Source of the DNA: Hydra vulgaris
Taxonomy: Eukaryota > Cnidaria > Hydrozoa > Anthoathecata > Hydridae
Direction: 5' to 3'
DNA length: 64,000 nucleotides
NCBI RefSeq assembly: GCF_038396675.1
Contig: NC_088924.1
Span: 33,555,001-33,619,000 of the forward strand
Part shown: piece after piece, positions 45,823 to 56,446 of the stretch
Numbering within the stretch: position 1 is the stretch's first letter
How the letters are laid out: every line of letters begins with the position of its first letter
The notes under the pieces: model-generated
Told to the model about the DNA's origin: nothing
The model's database searches: none
The model's input: only the letters and a program-made list of their open reading frames with translations
Made by a program: the position numbers and the translations under genes

Positions 45823-45829
45823 AAAAGTT

Positions 45830-46735
45830 TGAAATGTACATTTTTTTATTAGTTAGTGCTAACTTGTTTTGGTTTAAAATATCTAAAATACTAAAATTGA
45901 AAGTAAGTAAAAACACGTTTCCGCTTCGCGACCCATACCGTACCAGTTCGCATATTTTGAAACCTTACACCAACGCTGGCCAGAATTTCTGACGCGATAG
46001 CCACATACAAACGCATACTAACTAATTGCTATGCCAACTTCATCTTTAAAAAAAATAAATGGCGAATGCAAATTCAGATTTTTTAGACAGCAATATTTAA
46101 ATTTTTTTAATATAAATTGTTCTTTTATAAATAAACGTAGTATGTAGATAATTCGTTTAGTAATTAGTTTTTGTTAGAAAAAAAAAAAGCGAAAGTAAAA
46201 ACTAATCTTTAAATGTAAACTTGGTTACATAAATAAATGTAAACTTGGTTACTTGGTATAAATTCACATTCAAAAAACTATTTATAGAACCTGGAGATTT
46301 TGAAAAAATTTAAAAATTTAAAAATTTAAAAAAAATTTTGCGATTACGATCATTTTTATAAATTTATATTTTAAATCTATTTATATATAAAATTTTAAAT
46401 CTATTTATATATTAAATATATTAATATCTATTTATATATTAAATTTTAAATCATAAACATTTTTTTAAAGTTAACACAATTACAACAGTCATAAATTTTC
46501 TTATAAAAATAATTGGGAGCAAGATATAAAAATCTAAAGATAAAAAAGTTTCTTTAGTAAAAAAATTATTTGAATTAAACTTGCTTTCATTTGAATTGAA
46601 ACTTGTTTATAACCACCAAATAGCACATGTTATTAAATAACTACAAAATACCAAATAAATAAAAAAATTCACTAAGAAATAAAACAAATTTTTCAATCAA
46701 TTTCAATTTAATTCAAATTACTTTTATTTTTACAA
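45830..46735. other. AT-rich stretch, no gene seen
   Basis: The region contains simple AT-rich DNA and short direct repeats (TCTATTTATATATTAAAT near 46370-46450). No gene is recognised. Confidence 0.5.
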
Positions 46736-46889
46736 TTAAAAAAGAACTTTTTCGCCATTCAGCAAAATATTAGACATAACAGAAAGAATTCTTTTTATTA
46801 CATCATTGTTTTGTGAAAGACCATTAGAAAATTCTTTTTGCATATTAGCTGCACATTTACTAAAAATATATTAGGCACTAAAATTCTGC

Positions 46890-47128
46890 AGCCGTATTCT
46901 CATCTCTCCGTTAAGCTTAACGGAGCTTTTGTCTGAAATTTCATTACAATATTTCTAAGTAAAGAAATGACGAAAATTTATATAAATTCGTTAAAACAAA
47001 ACTTATACCAAAATAAAACATTTATGTTTAAAAAATTATAATTTTAAATAAATTTTTTATTAATGTAATTTAAAAGAAATTTTTGACTAACGCTCCGTTA
47101 AGCTTAACGGAGAGATGAGAATACGGCT
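46890..47128. mobile_element. 239-bp MITE with perfect 37-bp TIRs
   Basis: The left arm 46890-46926 begins AGCCGTATTCTCATC, and its exact reverse complement ends the element at 47092-47128. Each arm contains a self-complementary 20-mer (CTCCGTTAAGCTTAACGGAG), so each end alone can fold. The interior is about 165 bp of AT-rich non-coding DNA. No target-site duplication is obvious. The perfect arms suggest a young insertion, here in an old hAT remnant. Confidence 0.8.
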
Positions 47129-48088
47129 ACTGAACGCTACTGGTAAGTTTTTTAAAATCTGGTTTCAAGCTTGTAGTTGATATTCTAAACAACTCTAAGA
47201 AATGTTCACTAGTTAGGTTGGCACGATTCTTTGATTTAACAAATTTCATAATCGAAAATAAAGATTCACATGTATATGTTGAACCAAAAGTTGACATGTT
47301 TTATGCTAATCCTGTTTAGTTAAGGATACTTAACTTTGGGAACCATTTTTCAAAAATTTTATGAAATTTTTATTTAAACATTTAATCAATTATAAATTGA
47401 ATTATAATTGATTAAATGTTTATTTAAACATTTATATCAATTAAAAAAAGGATTTACTAAAAATGCTAATGATGATTTAAGAGCATTCAAATCTTTAAAC
47501 CTGTTTTAAAAGTTTTCGAATAAGTACGGTGATTTTTACCGGTGTGATTAAATCTTATGATCATCATACTGAATCGTAGGATTAGGATTATGAATCATCT
47601 TCTTCATTTGAGAAAATGATTAAAAGTTTTTAAGGTAAGCTTTTTCTCAAATTGAGCAGATTTTTTTTTGAAAAATAAATAGGTCAGATGTATTTTTTTC
47701 TTTTCCCTGAAGTGACAAGTTCAGATTTTGTAACTGTAACATTACATCAGTTAAAAATAAAAGATTCACATTGTCAAGGATTTCAAGTGTCTTTTGCTTT
47801 TCAATCAAAAAAGATTTAATTGGTTCTAACTGTTATACAAACCTATAAAAAACGTCACTACTTAAAATAACCTCACAGCAAAGTAAAACAACAAATCACT
47901 TGGTTTGTCAACAAGATCCGATTCGCTAATAAAATTTTAAAACTTTTTTTGCATCAAATATAATTTACAATCCCCTACACTAATTTAAAAAATTTTTAAA
48001 AATTGAAAATGTTTTGTTGCTAAATGTTCTCGATGAATCACAAACTGGAATGAACTTTGGATACGTAGGATTACTTTATGGTAAACTA

Positions 48089-48089
<1 letters not shown>

Positions 48090-48166
<77 letters not shown>
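48090..48166. repeat. (TA)n microsatellite
   Basis: Pure TA tract inside the decayed hAT transposase. Its neighbours TTTATGGTAAACTAAT and CTTTGTAGTAAACTAAT are near-copies, so the tract appears to sit between two short direct repeats. Confidence 0.88.
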
Positions 48167-48169
<3 letters not shown>

Positions 48170-49202
48170 AGGATCACTTTGTAGTAAACTAATAAACCCA
48201 ACATATTTTACAGCCATTTTTGGTGCACCATCTATAGAAACACTAACAAGCTTGTTCTTAGAATTGGCTTTCACCAGAACAGTGTTAAAGGCTTTCTTTA
48301 AATCAATTCCAAGAATTTTGTTTTTCCGCTCAGCCAAATTTAGCAACTTTTCTTGTTACAAGTACATCTGGTGTTACATGTCTAACAAATACTGCCATTT
48401 GAATTTATCTTAAATATCTGTTGAACCAATGTTAAAGTGAATGCTTCACAATTATTTAAGTCATTTAACAAATGCTGTTCAACTTCAACACTAATCTCAG
48501 ATATTCTTACGTCAAGTTGTATGTCGAGAAATAGGAATATTTGAATACAATCTTTGAATTTTGCTTATATTAGGATCTAAAACTGAGATCACATCTAAAA
48601 AATTTTGCTTTACAAACTCTCCATCGTGTAAGTTTGTTTACTTCTTGCAATATTCCAAGCTATAATAAAACTTGCTTCTGTTGTAATATGTGATTCTTTG
48701 CTGGAAGATGAAAATTTTTTTAAATTTCTCAGCATGTTTTGTTTAGGTTTTATAGCTTATTTGTTCTAAATAAAAATAACATTTATAATTTGAGCAATAT
48801 AATCTGACTTAGATAAAGATCAAATGTTTAATTTTTACTGTTTCATAGTCGACGAAAGAGTCCACCTTATATAATATCAGATTTTTTTAACATAAATTTT
48901 CAGATATTTATACGAATATAAGATTTTTGGCAATAGCCCGCTAAAAAATGAGGCGTTGATTTGATGTTGATTCAATGTTTCTTGTCAACATTGATTCCAT
49001 ATTGATTTTTTGTCCAAAATGTTAGCCACTTATCAACGTTGATTTGGTGTTTACAAAAAACGTTGATCGAATGTTGCTTTTCAAAGTTTAATCAACAATC
49101 ATTTTTTCTTGGTGATTCAACACTGATTTTTATAATAGCCGACGGTATTTTGATATCGCTTTTTGATGCATATATCAAAAAAATATATATCAACAGTTTA
49201 CG

Positions 49203-49698
<496 letters not shown>

Positions 49699-49920
49699 GT
49701 ATGTATATATATATAAAATATTTGTATATAAAATTTAAACATATTGCTCAAATCTTTATTTGTTTTGTAAAAAACAGGCTGTAAATAAAGGATTTAGCAA
49801 AAAATTTATTGATAGAGCAATTCAAAGCTAACTCAAAAGAATAATGAAAGAAAGTAGGCACTGCATTAAGTAAGAAAGTTTTTTATTGAATTTAACACAA
49901 AATTTACATTTTCAAACAAT

Positions 49921-52156
49921 TTATTTAGCGTTTGCAGCATTGCTCATTTTCAAAACTTTTCGATTGAGTCGTGTTCCTGATTGCCTTAAAAATTTCGAAA
50001 TGCCTGAATAACATTCGCAAATTTTTGCATCATGATGCTGTCGTATAATCGCATCTAAATCAAAAAATCAAATCAAATTTAAAATAAATCAAACTGCAGA
50101 AATTATAGCAAACAGTTACATAAATGACTGACTAGAATAAACAAAATATATTTCCTGTGAAATAAAAAATCTAAAAAAATGCATAAAACCATTCTTACCC
50201 ACTATCATATGATACAGGGTGTATGTTTTAAATTTATCTTCAATGAACCACCCGAGACATTAAAACAGGCCCCAGCGTCCTCGTTCATCAACAACTTTCC
50301 GAAAGCAAAAGCCGATTTATATTACCTCCACAACGACTAAGAGAACTCATCTATTATTAAAAAAATAAAAATTACTTAAGAGTCAGAATACATATTATGT
50401 TCATTCTATATGAATGAAATTATCTTAATTTCAATACAAGGATTTTTAAAATTGACTCTTGAATCACTTTTCTCTTTTATCTATTTTTGCCATCCAACTC
50501 AACGCAAATCTTTTTTGAAAATCTTTAAAAAAAAATGTAGTAAAATAAACAATATTATTATTATTTATGTAAAATATTTTATAGAAAATTAACCATGAAA
50601 AATTACCTAAATGGAAAAAATAAATAAAACTTTTATTTAATTTACCCTGGCAAGACAAATGTCTTTCTTTGCTATCCTCTTTATCCAAAACACAATTTTT
50701 AGAGCCATTTTCTACCTAGGTATAGATAAATTATACATACAAAAATTAAATAAAATTTTTAAACATTACATAGTGATTTTTATTTAAACTTGTCAACAAA
50801 CATATATTTATAAAATATTTGTCAACAAAATTATATTCTATAACATATAGTTCTGATTTCTATTAATTTTTTTACTGCACACGCACACAGATTTTAATTA
50901 AAACAAAAGCAACATTAGGACTTTTTTTACCAATATATTTGAAGACAACATCATTTTCCCTTGAGATAGATTAGTTTCTTTCGAGAAGTCATTGTTATTT
51001 TCAGCAACTGAAAAGCTTGCTATTTCACTGTGTAAAGGGGAGTTGATATTGATTTAAAAACATCTATAATTTAGTAAAAAAATAAGCATTTTATTTTAAC
51101 AAACCATTATTTTACTTTTACAAAAATAGTTAACCTGCTATATTTGGAATCACGTTAGATGTTCTTTAGCTATTTGAACTTTCAAAATAGTATCTTCCGT
51201 ATAGTTCTTCATCACCAACCACAATATCTTCATCACTTTCACAAAATGTCATTGCTGTCTTTCTCCTTTAATATAAACTTTACTTTATAAACAAAAAAAG
51301 TGCATGATTTGTGTAATTCTTTATTGCAAAATTTTTTATTTGTTAAAAACTAATTTGAGTAAAATTTACTTTTGCTTTGTCCCTTTTTTCTCTTCGGTGT
51401 CAGTTTCAAAATTTGAAGTATCTGCTGCTTTCTCTAAGTGTGACTGAGCTTCTTCATAAACACAAATCTATGTACGTAAAATCATTTATTAATATCTAAT
51501 GAAGATGTAATTGAAATGTTTGCGGCAAAAGCAGGCCCTATGAGAATGGAGTGCAATTGGTGCACCGCATAAAAATTAATGAATTTTAATGAAAAACCCA
51601 TGAAAAATAATGAATTTTTTAGTTTTTAAAAAACACTAAAAGTTTAAAAAAAAAACTAAAAACATTGTTAAAAAAACTTTTTTTAATCGTTGGAAATCTT
51701 CTTTAAACATTCTAAAGACATTCAGAACATATAATTTAAACAAATGCCCGTTGGAATATTGGATTTAAAATAAGTGATATTAAATGAGACAATAGTCATA
51801 TTGTAAAGGGGGGCTAAAATAAATTTGCTCCAGCACATGTTTAACTTCTCCAGTGCCCTGGTCAAAACATACAGTTCAATATCTAATTCAATTATTTTAC
51901 ATTTTTTTATAGTAATATGCAAACCTTTAGTGTGTAAAATCCTAGCAGGGTATATCTTCCAATCAGAGGTTGATGCCTGCAAGGTTGTGACAGCTTTACG
52001 AATCGCAGCGGAACTTTTAAATGGCAGCCAGAAGCATTTCCCATCATTTTTCATCCAACAAATAGCAATCACTTCCACTTCTTCAATTTTTCCATTTAAA
52101 AATTCAACAATGGCAAATGAAATTTCAATATTCTGGTGCAATTTAATTCTAAACAA
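49921..52156 (-). pseudogene. DUF4806-like multi-exon gene remnant
   Basis: Minus-strand exons resemble the DUF4806-type proteins often found with invertebrate transposons (recalled knowledge). The first, 52156 to about 51908, reads FAIVEFLNGKIEEVEVIAI, CFWLPFKSS and DWKIYPARILHTKG. The next, about 51468-51372, reads YEEAQSHLEKAADTSNFETD. Then come 51263-51180 (RRKTAMTFCESDEDIVVGDE), about 50705-50652, and a last exon about 50060-49921 (DAIIRQHHDAKICE, LRQSGTRLNRKVLKMSNAA) ending in TAA with AATAAA soon after. Most junctions look like GT-AG, but I could not find a donor for the first intron that keeps the frame, so the gene is probably broken. It shares strand and element with the Tnp2-like transposase. 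Confidence 0.5.
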
Positions 52157-52544
52157 TCTTATATAAGTTACAGAATAAAATTAAAAATACATTAGAGATT
52201 AAAAAAAAAAGGAACTTTGTAAAACGCTTTTTAGATTTATTAATGTAAAACGCCAGTGTAAATATTTTATTATTTCTATAAACATACCAGGTATTTGTTT
52301 CACACAAAAAATTTATAAATTAAAATGCATTAAACTCACTTTAAATTTGTTCAATGAACTACATATTTGACAAATTTACAACAAATTTTACAAAATTACA
52401 AACAAATTTTACAAAATGACACATGCACAGACATTCTTTAAAAATTGATGGTCTGCAAGTATAATCAAAGTTTGTGTTTTTAATTCAAGAAATCAGTGAT
52501 CACAATATCACAATGTCTAAGCAGAAAAAAAGCATAACCACCTT

Positions 52545-54446
52545 TTTAAACAGGTATCATCAAGCCTTTCTTCAAAAGTTCTTTTTTTTTCGGAAAAATT
52601 CTATTTAGGTTGGCTAATGAATTTACATAACAAACGTCTAAATAAGATGTTTCAAAACAATCAGGAAAAAACTTTCGAACTGAATGACGATTTAGAGCCT
52701 TGCATTTTACAAGATCTACAAAAACCTCTTCTACTAAAATAAACCCTTTGCCTTGAATAAAATAAACTCTGTCTCATAGATTTGATGTGATCTTTTTATT
52801 TACCACTTAGGCAGAAATTTCTTTACCATTCCTTTCTCTAAGAAAAATATCCAACTTTGTTCTCTCATCTAATTGATTCACTATTTGGGCAACAGTCTGA
52901 TGTGATTTTCGCACCATTTTTTTAATTCAACCCAAAAAGTTTTCAAAAGGAAAAGCTGATAGATGATCAAGACTCTCCCCAAAGTTAACACAATCATCAG
53001 CTAAATGAATCATGCTATGAACATTGTATGTTACCAAGAAAAAACCCCATACAAAATTTGTACTTCTCTGACAAACCATATAAGCAGCTGTTTAGCAAAT
53101 GCCACTAACAATTCATTTTTGGCCATTTTATTAGAAAGCAGTATGTGCATAGCAATTGAAAAAGAAATAAATAAGTCATAGTTTTATTTATTTTTCCTTT
53201 TTAAAACAACAGGTCCAGCATAAAGCAGAATAATCGAAACTCTGTTGCTTTCCACTTCTCAAGTTCATTTAAAGAGCGTGGTCTACGTTGAAAATTGGAT
53301 GGTGTATAACTTCGTAAATTTATGAGTTCATTTGAAATACTGTCTTTAACAGATTGACTTATTCTAATACATCGGGGACCTTTACACCAGTTTATTAGAA
53401 GTTTTTTAACTACTCCAAGACATATAAGATGCATATAGTCTAATGGGAATCCAGTTACCATTGGGAAATTTAACTGAACAAGTAGAGAAAGACTCTCAAG
53501 TTGGTGACCTTCTTTATAAAAATTATTTTTAAAAGCCATGTCAGTACAAAGTAAAGTAGTCGTTTCCAATAATCTTACACCATGTTTTTGTGTGCCAACT
53601 GCCATACATCTTTCACAGCTATGATAGCCACTATGCCCTATAATGCATTTAACAAATGCTCTTGCAGACGCATCACAAACAAAAGCCTTAATAGTTACCA
53701 GCAGCTGTTTATACCCATTAGTTTGCAATTTTTTCATTTCAAGAATAAAATCTTTAAAGTACTCATCCAAATTGTTTGGTTTTCCCTGACCATGCCAAAT
53801 TGCAACAGAATAGGATCCTTTTCTGTTAATTGTAACTAGTATAGGCCAAATGGAAGTCTTTTTACTATTGTACATAGGTGCACCATCAATACTTACAATT
53901 AGATCAAGCTTTTCCTTATTTCAGACTGTTGATATGTAATAATCAATTGCACTTTTAACTTCAAGATATATATAATCGCCTCCACTGACATATAGAACAT
54001 TAACTTTTTAAAGAGATTTTTGTAATGTCTGCCAGCATTTCGATATAGATGGAGTAAATTTATTTAAGTGAAATAAAAGTGCATTTAAAGCATCATCTTT
54101 TATACAGTATTTTAATGATCACTCATATAAAAAATCTTTTGCTGAAGTTAGAGTATCAATACTACTGTACAAACTATTTTTAAATGCAATGTCATCAACA
54201 TCACAATAATTAGATTCAACTTTACTTAAACAAAATTTATTTTCTGGCGAAGTAATTGAAAACATCAATATATCACTGTGCACATCTTCAGAAACTTCAA
54301 AAATCTTTTGAATGTCTAAATCTAGATGAACGCAATTCCCTATACCAACAATGTTGCACTCTTCAAGAAGATATTTTATTCTTTTTTCAATATTTCATTT
54401 TTCTTTCATAAATTCTCTCATATATAGGCTTCTGTCATATTTAGGC
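52545..54446 (-). pseudogene. Decayed Tnp2-like transposase
   Basis: The minus strand can be read from MPKYDRSLYMREFM (near 54446) through several in-frame stops to a clean segment (53875-53201) with MYNSKKTSIWPILVTI, AIWHGQGKPNNLDEYF, AFVCDASARAFVKCIIGHSG, CERCMAVGT, GFPLDYMHLICLGVVKKLL and RRPRSLNELEKWKATEFR. A frameshift near 53205 follows (YAGPVVLKRKN continues in another frame), then SMIHLADDCVNFGESLDH, LSAFPFENFLG, a stop, and ERNGKEIS near 52810. The CD(A/S)xARAF...GYxxCxxC...FPLDxMHxxCLG pattern is that of Tnp2-type transposases of CACTA-like elements. It contains about five stops and a frameshift and is inactive. Confidence 0.75.
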
Positions 54447-55087
54447 ATTATTATCTTTATTTTATTACATCACAAAAGAAAAAAAAATAAAGGCATTATT
54501 ATTCTTATACAGAAAAAATCAATTTAAATTGCATTTTGTACTATATGATTTAAGTTTGCAGTCAGAAATTATCAGGCAAATACTTGCCGCCATTAATAAT
54601 TTGCTATGATAATAGTAATGTTATTATAATAAGCATTAATAAGCCAAATTGCTGCTAAGTTGTGACTTTTTCATGTTAAATTGTTAAAATATTTATATTA
54701 AGATGTTCTATTATTCTCAAATAGTTAAAGAACTACCCTAATTTCATTAGGATAATCTTTATTCAAGAACTGAAAAAATAATTACTTAATAAAATATATG
54801 TTTTTCAATAAAGTTTATATTCATTTCTACCGCATAATACAATTAAAATTTGAACAAACGTTTTATAACCACCAAAAATAACAAAAAATTCCAGCAGAAA
54901 ATGCTCATCAAATTACTGTTAGTAAACGGCTCGATAAATTTGTTTTTTGTCAACAGTAAATCAACGAACGCTCAGTGTTTGTAAATAAACGTTGATTTGC
55001 TGTTGATAACATTGCTGTTGTTACAACATCCATTTAAGGTTGATCGCCGTTGATCGCAAATGCCAACGCAAAATCAACGTTGATCAA

Positions 55088-55193
55088 CATCAAATCAACG
55101 CTTCATTTTTGGGAGGGAGGGTGTGTTAAACCACCACCTCCATCAAATCAACGCTTCATTTTTGGGAGGGAGGGTGTGTTAAACCACCACCTC
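55088..55193. repeat. Two tandem 53-bp units with distal inverted copy
   Basis: CATCAAATCAACGCTTCATT...AAACCACCACCTC is repeated exactly twice. A partly matching inverse (GTGGTGGTTTGATACCCTCT, then CTAGCCCCC) occurs at about 55321-55350. The first unit overlaps the right end of the Tnp2-like element, so part of its terminus may have been duplicated. Confidence 0.75.
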
Positions 55194-55354
55194 CATACCC
55201 ACCTTAACATAAAAATAAACCTTACAAAAAATTACAATAAATTTTTGTGAATGATAATTACCAATTTTACAAAAAAGACACTCGTCGATAGAAAAAATAA
55301 TCATTTTTTATTTGGTTAAAGTGGTGGTTTGATACCCTCTCTAGCCCCCGGATA

Positions 55355-56215
55355 CAATCGGTGGGTAGAAGCTATTATAAATTTGTAGCGCATAAGTGTT
55401 ACAGACCTACCTTTTAATACCAAGCAATAGACATTTAGATAAGAACTCACAAATTTTAGCAATTTAGGTGAAAGAAAACTAAATTTTGACCACAATTTCT
55501 TCAACAAATCCATATATTAGAAATTTACTACTAGAAACAATGTAACTTTTTGTATAATTGTTCAATTTTGATAATATTTCCTTTAAAACACTGTGCTGAA
55601 GGGCTTTCTATTGATATATAACATTCTAGTATTTTATGAATTTAAAATTTAATGTCACGTACTATATTATGAGCAAGTTTTATAAATTAAACACATAGGT
55701 TTATTTTCTTTTTCAATAAATCCGTACTTTTGTGTCTAATCAAGATAAAATAATTTTTAGTTTTTATCTCATTGGGATTATTTCTTTTTAGCGTTGCTTT
55801 TTCAAGAGTTTATAATCCAAACTTGCAACAATAAATTATGAAACTTTCTTTAAAAAAAAATATCTCTTAAAGCAAGTTTCTTTAAATTTATTCTTTATAA
55901 AGAATAAATCTATTACAAAATAGAAAATTTATTAAAATATTTTTGTTTTTAATATTTTAATATTTGTTATCTATTTTGTACTTTTGAGTTTTCAAAAAAA
56001 TAGAGTATTTACAAATAAATAAATAGAGTACATAACAAATTAATGTATAATTAAGGAGCATTAAGTGTTTTCAATAATAATTTTGTTCCATTTTTAGGTC
56101 GAATTCCTCCTCTTATGACTGGTTTGTGAAAATTTTTCTACTTAGAATAATTTAAGAAATGTTCTGAATGTTGATCTTTTTCTAAAAGCGAAAACGAAGT
56201 TTCGTTATTTTTCAT
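55355..56215. other. AT-rich stretch, no gene seen
   Basis: No recognisable coding or RNA feature is seen between the Tnp2-like element and the minisatellite that hosts the P-like transposon. Confidence 0.5.
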
Positions 56216-56295
56216 AGCATTTACTAAAAGCGGTATAATGTAACAATGTTCAAACAGCTTTTACTAAAGGCGATATAATGAAACAATGTTCAAAC
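56216..56295. repeat. 40-bp minisatellite (units 1-2; unit 3 at 60291-60330)
   Basis: Units AGC(A/T)TTTACTAAA(A/G)GCG...CAATGTTCAAAC occupy 56216-56255 and 56256-56295. The third unit starts exactly after the P-like transposon and its target duplication, at 60291. The three units were therefore contiguous before the insertion. Confidence 0.85.
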
Positions 56296-56446
56296 CAATG
56301 ATATATTAAAAATAACTAGATGTCTAACTTCCGCGTATTTTTTGAAGCAAAAATCGGCCATTATGGGGGGCAAATTTAAAAAATAGTAAATCACGGTTGT
56401 TTGGATCAAATAATATTCGATATTTAATATTCAAAATTTATAAATC

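Larger units (their letters stand above)
46740..48760 (-). pseudogene. Decayed hAT (ZBED5/GTF2I-repeat type) transposase
   Basis: Minus-strand blocks in N-to-C order: a region around 48540-48640 (FLDVISVLDPNISKI), LNDLNNCEAFTL, DLKKAFNTVLVKANSKNKLVSVSIDGAPKM (48230-48310; SIDGAP is the usual catalytic-Asp block of this subfamily), VGFISLLQSDP, and near the C-terminus STYTCESLFSIMKFVKSKNR and NLTSEHFLELFRI (47200-47285), which are the hAT dimerisation motifs. Stops and frameshifts separate the blocks; a (TA)n tract (48090-48166) and a small palindromic MITE (46890-47128) have inserted. No functional frame remains. Confidence 0.75.

Noticed and set aside
51825-52166. + strand open frame of 113 codons
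   Set aside because: It is antisense to the DUF4806-like exon, whose conserved motifs are on the minus strand.
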